Shown here piece by piece: positions 1 to 8,181 of a DNA stretch of 33,075 nt. How positions within the stretch are numbered: position 1 is the first letter of the stretch; every line of letters begins with the position of its first letter. The stretch covers positions 1 through 33,075 of the forward strand of contig PBOU01000202.1 of assembly GCA_002724415.1 (NCBI GenBank). Reading direction: 5' to 3'. The notes under the pieces are model-generated. The model saw only the letters and a program-made list of their open reading frames with translations. It had not been told where the DNA came from and searched no databases. Made by a program: the position numbers and the translations under genes. The stretch comes from Planctomycetaceae bacterium. GTDB lineage: Bacteria > Planctomycetota > Planctomycetia > Planctomycetales > Planctomycetaceae.

Positions 1-1
1 G

Positions 2-151
2 GTGACTCCCGAACCCGAAACAGCTGAAGAAGAAACAGCTGAAGAAGAAACAGCTGAAGAAGAAACAGCTGAAGAAGAAACAGCTGAAGAAGAAGCTGCT
101 GAAGAAGAAGCTGCCGAAGAAGAAGCTGCCGACCAGGAATCGGACGAATAG
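2..151 (+). CDS. C-terminal end of a protein with an acidic TAEEE/AAEEE repeat tail (5' end outside the window)
   Basis: The second reading frame is open from the window edge to a TAG at 149-151. The visible 49 residues are V-T-P-E-P-E, then five exact T-A-E-E-E units, two A-A-E-E-E units and the end A-A-D-Q-E-S-D-E. Nothing of a folded domain is visible, so the protein cannot be named. The tail is strongly negative and surely disordered; alternating Ala/Glu could form a single charged helix. Planctomycetes often carry such acidic Ala/Glu extensions on ribosomal proteins and chaperones, but assigning this gene to one of those would be a guess. The next gene begins about 25 bases downstream on the same strand, so the two may be co-transcribed. 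Confidence 0.75.
   Translation: MTPEPETAEEETAEEETAEEETAEEETAEEEAAEEEAAEEEAADQESDE
20..124 (+). repeat. In-frame 15-bp tandem repeat, seven units
   Basis: Five identical units of acagctgaagaagaa start at 20, 35, 50, 65 and 80. They are followed by two diverged units at 95 and 110 in which the Thr codon aca is changed to gct. The period is a multiple of three, so gain or loss of units would change tail length without a frameshift. This is a coding repeat, not a CRISPR: there are no spacers. Confidence 0.93.
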
Positions 152-176
152 GCGTTCCTCGTGAGTGGCCTTCGTG

Positions 177-1427
177 ATGGCCCACCTTGATCTCGACGCT
201 GTCCGCAGCCAGTTTCCGGCTCTGTGCCGTACCGTCGACAGTCATCCGGCCATCTTTCTCGACGGAGCCGCCGGCAGCCAGGTGCCGCAACGCGTCGCGG
301 ATGCTGTCAGTAGCTACCTGACCGACACCAATGCCAACCACGGCGGCCCATTCGCCACCAGCGTCGAGAGTGATGCGGTGCTTGAGTCCGCCCACCAGGC
401 AGCTGCCGACTTCCTGGGCACCTCCGATCCGGACACGATCGCCTTTGGGGCGAACATGACCACTTTGACGTTGGCCATGTCGCGGGCCCTGGCTCGCACT
501 TGGAATCCGGGCGACCGGATTCTCGTGTCACAACTTGATCACGACGCCAATGTCACTCCCTGGGATTTGGCCGCACAGGATGCCGGGGTTGCCGTCGATC
601 ATGTGGCGATCGACCCGGACACCGCCACGCTCGACCTGGACGATTTCCACAGGCAACTCGGCAATTCCACCCGATTGGTCGCTGTCGGTGCCGCCTCGAA
701 CCTTTCCGGATCGATCAATCCCATCAACGAGATTGTACAGGCCGCGCACCGGGTCGGTGCCCTGGTTTTCGTCGACGCAGTGCACCTCGCTCCACATCGT
801 CTTCTGGATGTTGTCGACTGGGACTGCGACCTGTTGGCCTGTTCGGCCTACAAGTTTTTCGGTCCCCATGTTGGCCTGCTGTGGGGAAAACGGGAGATCC
901 TCGAATCGCTCACCCCCTACAAGCTGCGACCGGCCACCGACTCGCTGCCAGGCAAGTGGATGACCGGGACGGGAAACCACGAGGGGATTGCGGGTGTGAG
1001 GGAATCGATCGAGTACCTGGCGGACCTGGGACGGACGATCGATCCCGGGCCTGCATCGAGACGGCAGGCACTCGAGGCGGCCTTTGTGGCGATCGGCGAT
1101 CACGAACGCGGACTGTCGCTGGAGTTGCTTGATGGCCTGACCAGCCTGCCGGGGACAATCGTCCACGGGATCACCGACCCCGAATTGATCGACCACCGCG
1201 TGGCGACCTACTCGATCACACACCCGAACCTGTCACCGGCATCACTCGCCGAGAACCTGGCCCGACGTGGCATCTTCACCTGGCCTGGCAATCACTATGC
1301 ATTGCCAGTCACCCAGGCCCTCGGACTCGAACCGGGTGGCACGCTGCGGATCAGTGCGTTGCACTACAACACGCGCGATGAAATCAAACGCACCATCCTG
1401 GCCCTGGGTGAATTGCTGGCCGAATAG
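177..1427 (+). CDS. Cysteine-desulfurase-like PLP-dependent protein (class V aminotransferase fold, VC1184-like subgroup)
   Basis: A 416-residue fold-type I PLP enzyme of the class V aminotransferase/cysteine desulfurase superfamily. With ATG 177 as residue 1, the PLP-binding Lys is K226 in S-A-Y-K-F-F-G-P-H. D200 and H203 in F-V-D-A-V-H contact the cofactor ring, and H122 in Q-L-D-H-D-A-N-V stacks on it. The D-H-D-A-N-V-x-P-W signature fits the subgroup typified by VC1184 rather than IscS or SufS proper. In SufS the desulfurase Cys sits in a loop like G-H-H-C-A; here the matching stretch is G-N-H-Y-A-L-P with Tyr374. The protein is therefore unlikely to be a classical desulfurase and its substrate is unknown. 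GTG codons at 165 and 174 are possible alternative starts; ATG 177 is preferred, with no clear ribosome site for any. It converges with the next gene across 28 bases. Confidence 0.88.
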   Translation: MAHLDLDAVRSQFPALCRTVDSHPAIFLDGAAGSQVPQRVADAVSSYLTDTNANHGGPFATSVESDAVLESAHQAAADFLGTSDPDTIAFGANMTTLTLAMSRALARTWNPGDRILVSQLDHDANVTPWDLAAQDAGVAVDHVAIDPDTATLDLDDFHRQLGNSTRLVAVGAASNLSGSINPINEIVQAAHRVGALVFVDAVHLAPHRLLDVVDWDCDLLACSAYKFFGPHVGLLWGKREILESLTPYKLRPATDSLPGKWMTGTGNHEGIAGVRESIEYLADLGRTIDPGPASRRQALEAAFVAIGDHERGLSLELLDGLTSLPGTIVHGITDPELIDHRVATYSITHPNLSPASLAENLARRGIFTWPGNHYALPVTQALGLEPGGTLRISALHYNTRDEIKRTILALGELLAE

Positions 1428-1455
1428 CCCTGGTGAACACCTCGCCTGGCCCGTT

Positions 1456-4400
1456 CTATTTCAACGTCTCCAGAAATGACAACAGGTCCCGCAACTCGGT
1501 GATTGCCAGCCTGTCGATCAACTTCTCGGGCATCAGTGATTTCTTCCGCGGCGTCCTCATTTCGACCTCGGTGTTGGCCAGGTTGGTTTGCTTGCCATCA
1601 GCATCTTCGATGGTCAATCGATCCCGGTTCTCGTAGACAATCACTCCGTTGAGCACTCGACCATCAACGGTCACCAGCGTCCACGATGTGAACTGTGGGG
1701 CCACCTCGCGGCTGGGGTGCAGGATCGATTCGAGCAATTGCCGACGGTTTCTCGACCTCGCGATCAGCGACAAATCGGGCCCGACCCGCCGGCCGCGCCC
1801 GTTCACCATGTGACAACGGCCACACTGAGGACCGGCGTTGTGGAAGAACAACCGGCGACCCGCTGCCACACTGCCTCTGCTGGCCAGGCGTCGTTCCCAA
1901 TCATCCAGGTCTCCAGGACGTTCACCGGCAATCCTGGTCAACTTCGGCTGCAGGTCGCGACCGGCGATCACCAGGGCGGTGGCCAATCGGTCAGCAAGAT
2001 CCCGATCCGCGGCGGTCGGCTGTTCTACCGGCTTCAAACGATCAACCATCGCCGACACCAGGGCCTGGCTGTCGCTGTCGGCTGCCAATGCCGTCCTCAA
2101 TGATCTCAGCGCCTCTCGACGCAGCACCTCCTGGGGATCCTGCGTCCACTTCCGGAGTGAAGCCAGGACGCCCGCCGTGCCGGTCGAACGTCCGAGTCCG
2201 GCCACCGCATCGGCCCGGACCTCCAGTGGTCGCTTCCGATCAACGGCCACGCCCAGCAGGAGAAGCGGAGCGAAACCGTGGGAGGACAGTCCGAGCGTCC
2301 GCACGGATTCGGAAATCAACCGGGGATCATCACTGGCCAGAAGGTCTTCAAACAACCGGCGGTCAAGGGCCTTGGACGACGGATCGACCAGCTGCAGTGC
2401 CAGAGATCTCACGGCCGAGGGCCTTTGCCCGTCCTTGAGCAACGGAAGTGCCAGGTCGGACGGAGCCGTATTGTCAATCTTCCTGGGATCACCTCCGTCG
2501 AGCATGTCCAGGGCCGCCAGGGTCGTGTGGAACAGATCGGCGGTGATTTTGGGATCGTTGAGGATGTCGGCGATCTCGGGTCTGAATGTTTTTTGCCCCG
2601 ACTCGGCCACCCACTGCACGACCAGCCGCCGCGCGACCGGGTCGACCTGCCCATCACTGAGCATCTGCCTGGTCAACTCCGGAGTGTTGAACTGCCTCAG
2701 CAAAGACAACACCAGCAGCAAGCGAATTGTCTGCTGACGACGAGCATCCCGGGCGGCTGCGCCAAGTGCTCCCCGCACGGCTTTCAGCAATTTCGGACCG
2801 GTGACATCATCCTGCCTCGTCCTGGCAAGGACAGCTGCCATCAGGAACGGATCATCGGGCTCCAGGAATCCGATGGCCTGCTCCAAACTCAGCAGCCTCA
2901 TCGCTGCGGCCGCCCACCGCGCCCGGTGCCCCCGTGTCGCCCCCGGCAGATCCAGTGGATCCGGTACCCACAGAGTTGCCGCCACCTGTTCGTCCTCGAG
3001 AAAGTTCCGTTTGGCAACGTCGAAAGGAAACTGGGGAGACCCAACGAGTTCAATCAGGGCAATCTCCACCTCCGTCGAACCACCGGCCAATCGGGGCCTC
3101 TTGGCTCCAGGACGCAAGAAACCAAAATCCTCGACCCGTGGATCGACACGAGCCATCGCCCACAACACCTCGACTTGGGTCCGCGTGCTGGTGCGACGGT
3201 CCGAAATCAACTGACGCATTCTCTGGCGACCGGCAACGGTTCCGGCCAGGGCCCGAGCCGCAGCCCGGCGCAGTACCAAGCGTGGCGAGCCGACCAGTTG
3301 CACCAGTTGATCGACCGCTGTTTTGGCGGTCACTGTCGCCACGTCAACAGCCGGCCGGTCATCCCCGTTCGACTTGCGACGAATCCGCCACACACGACCA
3401 CGACCGTGAACCTTGTAGTCCCGCAAAACCCAGTCGGTACAGAACAGGCTCCCGTCGGGTGCGGTGGCCAGGCCAACGGGTCGAAAATTTCCCCCTCCCT
3501 GGATCAACACTTCGGCGACCGATTCAAATGACGCACCGCGTTCAACCAAGCGGAACCGGTCGATTCGGTGATCTCCCCAACTGGTCGCCAGCAGGTTCCC
3601 GACGTACTCGCCGGGCAACCCATCAGATTCGTAGGCGACAATGCCCGAGGGCGCCTCCCCCGTCCCGGCCAGCATCGGCAACGTGCCGGGAATCTCACCG
3701 TTCCAACTCGTGAACGGATGAAACCCCTTGCGACCGTTGCGGAACCGGTAACCGTAATCGCCACCGGCGACAATGTGCATCAGTCGGCACGGCGGCAGGC
3801 TGTCCGGATCATTGTCGACACTGAAAAGACGACCAAAGGCGTCCACACAATTGGCATGAGGATTCCAGAACCCCGTGGCAAAGCGTTGCAGCTGAGAACC
3901 ATCCAGTCGACAACGGTAGATGTTTCCTCCCTCACCACCTCCGGACAACGTCGTGCTGTCACTGCCGATGAGTTGGTACTTCGCGCCCAGGTTCTCGCCC
4001 AGCCCGATGTACATGTGGCCATGTGCGTCAAAGGCGAATCCAGCCAGCCCGTTGTGCGGGTAGTTGCCAGGCGTCTCCAGGTGCAGGATCCGCCGTCGGC
4101 GGTCGGCCACCAGGTCACCATCGTCATCCCACAATGCGGTCACGTCCTTCCGGGTCGCTATCAGTACGGTGTCAGGACGGTCCGGATCAAACGAGGTTCG
4201 GACGGCAACGCTCATCGCGTGAACGAACCCATCGGCAAACACGACCGGCTTCTCCGCACGACCGTCACCGTCCTGGTCCCGGAGCACCAGCAGGCGGTCC
4301 GAGGGATGACCGGCGTAACCCTCGGGTGGAAAATGCGTGTTGCTCTCGATCATGAACCCCCGGCCGGCATGATCCACATCCAGTCCGGTGGGCGTGACAA

Positions 4401-4533
4401 TATCCGGATCGGCAGCAAACAGTTCAATCACCAGTCGGGGATCACGACTCTGGGGCAACGGTTCGGCGGCGGCCAAATCGCCGGCCGGCACGGCAACGGC
4501 CAGCAACAGGGCAGCGACTGAGTACACTCTCAC
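1456..4533 (-). CDS. Exported PVC-type heme-binding protein: dehydrogenase-like propeller, HEAT-like repeats, C-terminal CxxCH cytochrome domain
   Basis: A 1025-residue exported protein with a Sec signal peptide (about 1-23, ending A-A-A-E). Residues about 30-390 resemble the planctomycete/verrucomicrobial membrane-bound dehydrogenase N-domain (TIGR02604 type), a glucose-dehydrogenase-like beta-propeller with G-L-D-V-D-H-A-G-R-G and D-Q-D-G-D-G-R-A-E near the start. About 400-880 is helical and HEAT-like, with repeated short A-L/A-R-T-L helix pairs. The C-terminus is the matching CxxCH domain (TIGR02603 type). C904-G-R-C-H908 binds heme c, followed by G-R-R-V-G-P-D-L, and M1001 in S-L-M-P is the likely distal ligand. 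The expected role is periplasmic oxidation of an unknown, perhaps carbohydrate, substrate with electrons passed to the heme; the substrate cannot be read from sequence. It is divergent from the downstream permease and convergent with the PLP enzyme. Confidence 0.93.
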   Translation of the reverse strand: MRVYSVAALLLAVAVPAGDLAAAEPLPQSRDPRLVIELFAADPDIVTPTGLDVDHAGRGFMIESNTHFPPEGYAGHPSDRLLVLRDQDGDGRAEKPVVFADGFVHAMSVAVRTSFDPDRPDTVLIATRKDVTALWDDDGDLVADRRRRILHLETPGNYPHNGLAGFAFDAHGHMYIGLGENLGAKYQLIGSDSTTLSGGGEGGNIYRCRLDGSQLQRFATGFWNPHANCVDAFGRLFSVDNDPDSLPPCRLMHIVAGGDYGYRFRNGRKGFHPFTSWNGEIPGTLPMLAGTGEAPSGIVAYESDGLPGEYVGNLLATSWGDHRIDRFRLVERGASFESVAEVLIQGGGNFRPVGLATAPDGSLFCTDWVLRDYKVHGRGRVWRIRRKSNGDDRPAVDVATVTAKTAVDQLVQLVGSPRLVLRRAAARALAGTVAGRQRMRQLISDRRTSTRTQVEVLWAMARVDPRVEDFGFLRPGAKRPRLAGGSTEVEIALIELVGSPQFPFDVAKRNFLEDEQVAATLWVPDPLDLPGATRGHRARWAAAAMRLLSLEQAIGFLEPDDPFLMAAVLARTRQDDVTGPKLLKAVRGALGAAARDARRQQTIRLLLVLSLLRQFNTPELTRQMLSDGQVDPVARRLVVQWVAESGQKTFRPEIADILNDPKITADLFHTTLAALDMLDGGDPRKIDNTAPSDLALPLLKDGQRPSAVRSLALQLVDPSSKALDRRLFEDLLASDDPRLISESVRTLGLSSHGFAPLLLLGVAVDRKRPLEVRADAVAGLGRSTGTAGVLASLRKWTQDPQEVLRREALRSLRTALAADSDSQALVSAMVDRLKPVEQPTAADRDLADRLATALVIAGRDLQPKLTRIAGERPGDLDDWERRLASRGSVAAGRRLFFHNAGPQCGRCHMVNGRGRRVGPDLSLIARSRNRRQLLESILHPSREVAPQFTSWTLVTVDGRVLNGVIVYENRDRLTIEDADGKQTNLANTEVEMRTPRKKSLMPEKLIDRLAITELRDLLSFLETLK

Positions 4534-4664
4534 GGTGGCAATCTCCAGATGTCACGCCAATACAGCGCGATTTGACTTTTCTTTGCGGGTCACTACGGTA
4601 ACCGGTTCGTGCCAACGGGGGCAAACAGGTGGGCGACCGGTCGGTCAATCGCATTGAGGATTCA

Positions 4665-5606
4665 ATGACGACATCGCGGCACTCCGATGACGGCCGACAA
4701 CCGGTTGGCCCCTCCTCGGCCACGCTGGCGATCCTGACCAGTTTTCTGTGGGGTGGCACGCCGGTCGCGATCAAGTACTCCCAGGACGTGCTGCCACCCA
4801 TCGGGGTTGCAGCCGCCCGGTTCTTGCTGGCGGCCGGTTTCATGATCCTGTGGTGCCGGGTGCAGCGAGTCGGGTTGGGCCTGGAACGTGGGCAGCATCG
4901 TCCCGCGCTGATCTGTGGCCTGTTGCTCTACGTCCAGATCTCCCTGTTTCACCTCGGGCTGCACTACTCCAGCCCTTCCCACGGCTCGCTCCTGATCAAT
5001 ACCTTCGTGCTCTGGGTGGCGGCCTTCGAACACTTCATCACCCGGACCGACCGGCTCAACACCCGCCGACTGGTCGGGCTGGTCGCCTCCGCGTCGGGAG
5101 TCGTCCTGGTGCTGGTGACTTCCGGCAACGATCCCCAGGCAACTGCAGCCGGCCTCGACCAACCCTCGATGACCGGTGACCTGCTTCTGGTCGGGAGTGG
5201 GTTCCTGCTGGCTGTGAAGATCATTTACACCAAGCAGGCGGTACGAGTCGTCCCGCCGGCCCGGCTGATTCTCTGGCACGACCTGGTCGGGGTGGCGTTG
5301 TTCACGGCAACCTCGCTGTTGCTGGAGGCCGACCAGATCGACCTCGACGGGTTCCAGATGGCGGCAGGCCTGGGCTTGTTGTACCAGGGCCTTGTCGTTG
5401 CCGGCTTCTGCTTCGCCGTGCAGTCCCAGTTGTTGAAACGGCATCCGGCCGCACGCCTGAGTGTGTTCGCGTTCTCGACACCGGTGTTCGGGGTCCTGAT
5501 CGCGTGGGCATTCCGCGAAGCGGCGCCCTCGCCGTGGCTGCTGGGTGCCGGAGCCCTGGTGGCCACGGGAATCGCGATGGTCAATTGGAAGACGGACTCG
5601 CGGTGA
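4665..5606 (+). CDS. EamA/DMT-family permease (10 TM drug/metabolite transporter)
   Basis: A 313-residue integral membrane protein of the drug/metabolite transporter superfamily with two EamA repeats of about five helices each. The first opens with A-I-L-T-S-F-L-W-G-G-T-P-V-A-I-K-Y, the classic N-terminal helix with its W-G motif. The second begins near D-L-L-L-V-G-S-G-F-L-L-A-V-K-I-I-Y. The C-terminal helices contain F-S-T-P-V-F-G-V-L and end W-L-L-G-A-G-A-L-V-A-T-G-I. The substrate is unknown; relatives export amino acids, nucleosides or metabolites. ATG 4665 is chosen over the in-frame GTG at 4629 because GAGGA lies at 4656-4660, four bases upstream, and the extra residues would add nothing. 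Its stop is inside the 3' end of the next, convergent gene. Confidence 0.92.
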   Translation: MTTSRHSDDGRQPVGPSSATLAILTSFLWGGTPVAIKYSQDVLPPIGVAAARFLLAAGFMILWCRVQRVGLGLERGQHRPALICGLLLYVQISLFHLGLHYSSPSHGSLLINTFVLWVAAFEHFITRTDRLNTRRLVGLVASASGVVLVLVTSGNDPQATAAGLDQPSMTGDLLLVGSGFLLAVKIIYTKQAVRVVPPARLILWHDLVGVALFTATSLLLEADQIDLDGFQMAAGLGLLYQGLVVAGFCFAVQSQLLKRHPAARLSVFAFSTPVFGVLIAWAFREAAPSPWLLGAGALVATGIAMVNWKTDSR

Positions 5607-7869
5607 CCGGCACCAGCTTGGACTGGAGCACCTCTCGAGTCGTCTCGTCCTGGACCACAGCGATCACGTACAACGATTTGAAATCAAGGGGCTTGACGGG
5701 GAAGTTCATTCCCTGGAGCCGCTCAAACCGAGACAGGTCGTCGATGAGTTGCTTGCGGATTTCGTCGACCGAAATCACTTCGCTGGCAGCGAACTTGCCA
5801 TCCTTCGGAGCCACTCCGTCGCCCCCGTCGATCTGCCACCGCATGACCATCTCCTGAACACGGATCCCATTGCTGGAGGTCGGCATCGCCACACTGTCCT
5901 CAACCAGCAACAACCGCAGTCGATAGTCCCCGTCCCCCGGCTTGCTGCTCTCGGCGCCGGCGGTCACCTTGATCGAATCCCCGGTCCGCTTGGCCGCAAG
6001 TGTCACCGTCCATTCACTGGGAACTGACAACCGACTGGACATCTCGTGGACCAGTCGACGGTGAACCATTTCCGTGTCGGCCAACAATCCATCGACGGCC
6101 GACAACGGACGACCGTCGAGATACATCGAGGGAATCGTCCGGCCCCGGTAATAGGCCAGCCGCGTCAATGCGGCGTCGTTGGCTAACGGGTCCCCGTTGC
6201 CCTGGTTGCGGCTGGAGACCTCCAGGGGATGGTACCGGACCACGATCAACTTGTCGGTCCCCAGGCGCCGAGCCAAGGCTGCCGTCGACATCTCAGCCGC
6301 CACCGCCGAGTCCGCGCGGACGCTCGTGAACAACTCGCACAACACGCTGCGAGTCGACGATTTCGACACCGACATCTCCGTCGACTTGGCCAGCCCGGTG
6401 ATGGCAGTCGCATAGATGCCGTCCAGGTAGGCCGGCAGGCCCTTGGTGTCTCCGTGTTTCTGTTTCCACAGCTTTGCCAGCGTGTCGCCAGGGCGTACCG
6501 ACTTGACCCCGGCACTTGCCCACTCGAATTCCAGCAACCGTTCCAACAACGGCAGGGCAACGATCTCGCCATACAGCGAGATCGCCTCATCGATGTTCTT
6601 GGCCTTTTCAGCCTCCTCGGCCAATCCGAAGGTCACAAAATGGCTGTGCGGAAACTTCTTGTGGAGTTCGCGCAGCTTGGCCATCGGCGTTTCGCGATCG
6701 GTGGTCGACTTCGAGGCCAATTGCTTCAGGGCGTCCTCGGCATCCATCCGCGCCTGCTTGGCGTGACAGCGGGCGAGCAACTCTTCGAGTCGCCGTTGGA
6801 ACGGAACACCCCACGACTCATCCTCCAACGACTTGGAGAGCCCATCGGAGAGCGAGATGGTGGCGGCCGGCGGGTAACCGCGCGTGAAGGCAACATGTGA
6901 CAGGACAAGCCTGTTGATCACCGTCATCCGTGGCCCCCATCTCTCGGTGAGTTTCAGGTGGTCATCGACAGCCGACAGGTAAGCCTTCAACGGCATCTTG
7001 GACGGATCGGCGTGCCCAATCAGGTTCTTCAAGCTGACGTCCAGGGCCAGCGACGTGTCGGAATGCTCGGTACTGAACATCCGGTAGGTGTCGTAGAGAC
7101 TCAACCTCTGCGCTTTCGCCTTGTTCACCACCGCGTCCAGCTTGGGACGATCGAGCGTCGACATCACGGCGATCTCACGATCCAGTTCGGACTGGTCGGT
7201 GGGCATCAACCGGGCTGCCAGGCAGACATCGCCCCGAACCACGTTGCCGTAGACAATGCCGTCGCTGAACAAGTTGCCCGAAAAATCAATCCGCTGAGGT
7301 CCTTGTCTGAACACAATCCTGGCCTGCTTGCCACCGGCCGATGTGATGTCGGTGTCGAGTTTTGCATCGGGAAACACCTGGGTGCGAAACGCCAACCGGA
7401 TCGTCATGTCGTCCAGGTTGCCACGCCGTGGGGCCAGGACAAACAGGCCCGAGCAAATCTCATCAAATCGGCGTTCCTGGTCGTCAGGTTGACTGATCAC
7501 CAGCACCCAGTTCCCCTCGAGGTTCTCTCGCGGAGGCCCGGTCGAAAGAAACGGATTGCGGCTCGCCAAAGTTTCGGGACCCGACTGCTGGGCAGAACCA
7601 ACCGTGGCCGCCCCTCCCTGCGGATCGGTCTCTTCGGATGGTTCCGACAGGACCACGACAATCCCGATCACCACAATCAGGATCAAGACGCCAACCAATC
7701 CACGCATCATCGGGTTGGGACCGGACATCGAGTCGAGTGACGTGGCGACGGGAGCGGGAGCCTCCGGAGACACCGACTCCTGGGGAGAAGCCATCTCCGA
7801 CTGCGGTTCCATCGCACCCTGGTCGTTAGGCAATTCGGGGGTTTCGCTCTGGTCGGTTGAATCGAACAT
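5581..7869 (-). CDS. Large single-pass membrane protein with a cysteine-less thioredoxin-like domain
   Basis: A 762-residue protein of unknown function. Residues 1-55 are acidic and disordered (cytoplasmic). One strongly hydrophobic helix spans about 57-74, and the rest should be extracytoplasmic. About 115-225 looks like a beta-rich domain (G-N-W-V-L-V-I-S, I-R-L-A-F-R-T) and about 240-490 is helical, possibly with TPR-like pairs. About 507-590 matches the thioredoxin-like DUF1223/Omp28-type pattern: E-L-F-T-S (512-516), a later D-P-L-A-N (560-564), and T-I-P-S-M-Y-L-D-G with the cis-Pro at P580. Where relatives have C-x-x-C this protein has A519-D-S-A522, so it cannot do thiol chemistry there. 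ATG 7869 is supported by GGAG at 7875-7878. It lies downstream of a TPR gene on the same strand but 312 bases away. The thioredoxin-like assignment is my pattern match. Confidence 0.85.
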   Translation of the reverse strand: MFDSTDQSETPELPNDQGAMEPQSEMASPQESVSPEAPAPVATSLDSMSGPNPMMRGLVGVLILIVVIGIVVVLSEPSEETDPQGGAATVGSAQQSGPETLASRNPFLSTGPPRENLEGNWVLVISQPDDQERRFDEICSGLFVLAPRRGNLDDMTIRLAFRTQVFPDAKLDTDITSAGGKQARIVFRQGPQRIDFSGNLFSDGIVYGNVVRGDVCLAARLMPTDQSELDREIAVMSTLDRPKLDAVVNKAKAQRLSLYDTYRMFSTEHSDTSLALDVSLKNLIGHADPSKMPLKAYLSAVDDHLKLTERWGPRMTVINRLVLSHVAFTRGYPPAATISLSDGLSKSLEDESWGVPFQRRLEELLARCHAKQARMDAEDALKQLASKSTTDRETPMAKLRELHKKFPHSHFVTFGLAEEAEKAKNIDEAISLYGEIVALPLLERLLEFEWASAGVKSVRPGDTLAKLWKQKHGDTKGLPAYLDGIYATAITGLAKSTEMSVSKSSTRSVLCELFTSVRADSAVAAEMSTAALARRLGTDKLIVVRYHPLEVSSRNQGNGDPLANDAALTRLAYYRGRTIPSMYLDGRPLSAVDGLLADTEMVHRRLVHEMSSRLSVPSEWTVTLAAKRTGDSIKVTAGAESSKPGDGDYRLRLLLVEDSVAMPTSSNGIRVQEMVMRWQIDGGDGVAPKDGKFAASEVISVDEIRKQLIDDLSRFERLQGMNFPVKPLDFKSLYVIAVVQDETTREVLQSKLVPVTASPSSN

Positions 7870-7874
7870 GAGAA

Positions 7875-7878
7875 CTCC
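7875..7878 (-). promoter_or_regulatory. Shine-Dalgarno site for the 762-residue membrane protein
   Basis: The minus strand reads GGAG five bases before ATG 7869. This fixes the start in a window where many genes lack a clear ribosome site. Confidence 0.6.
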
Positions 7879-8104
7879 AGGTGGAGAGAACCTGTCGGTG
7901 CCCTGGGAATTGTCGCTCCAGAAAAACTCTCTTTAGCTTACGTCACAAATTACCCTGAATGGGGGACTCGAGTCTGCAATAACAGGTCATCCACGGGGAT
8001 TTGCCCGCCGGTCCGAAACCCGATTTCTTCTCCAGATTCCACACCCGTTACGATCCGCCTGACCGCTGTCAAACACCCACGCTGAATGCACGCCGTTCGA
8101 CCAG

Positions 8105-8120
8105 GCATCCGGCCGGATGC
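8105..8120. repeat. Perfect 16-bp palindrome GCATCCGGCCGGATGC
   Basis: The two half-sites GCATCCGG and CCGGATGC meet with no spacer. It lies 61 bases past the stop of the TPR gene and about 235 bases before the start of the downstream membrane-protein gene. A continuous palindrome suits a dimeric DNA-binding protein better than an RNA hairpin, which would need a loop. It could also be chance in GC-rich DNA. Confidence 0.5.
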
Positions 8121-8181
8121 GGCTCAGCTGCCAACCACTCGACATGATCCCACGCACGTTGCCGATCCACCATTCTCCGAG

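Larger units (their letters stand above)
7870..8181. other. 312-bp gene-free stretch with one 16-bp palindrome
   Basis: No convincing coding frame or RNA gene is visible here. It holds the ribosome site of the gene to its left (7875-7878), a locally AT-richer patch around 7920-7960 that may carry that gene's promoter, and a perfect 16-bp palindrome at 8105-8120. I see no terminator with a T-run after the TPR gene. Confidence 0.6.

Noticed and set aside
20-130. Possible CRISPR array
   Set aside because: The 15-bp units are directly adjacent with no spacers and encode an in-frame acidic tail.
2278-3531. 417-codon plus-strand open frame
   Set aside because: Entirely antisense to the HEAT-like region of the 1025-residue cytochrome protein, rich in Gln/Arg/Pro without family motifs; a GC-codon shadow.
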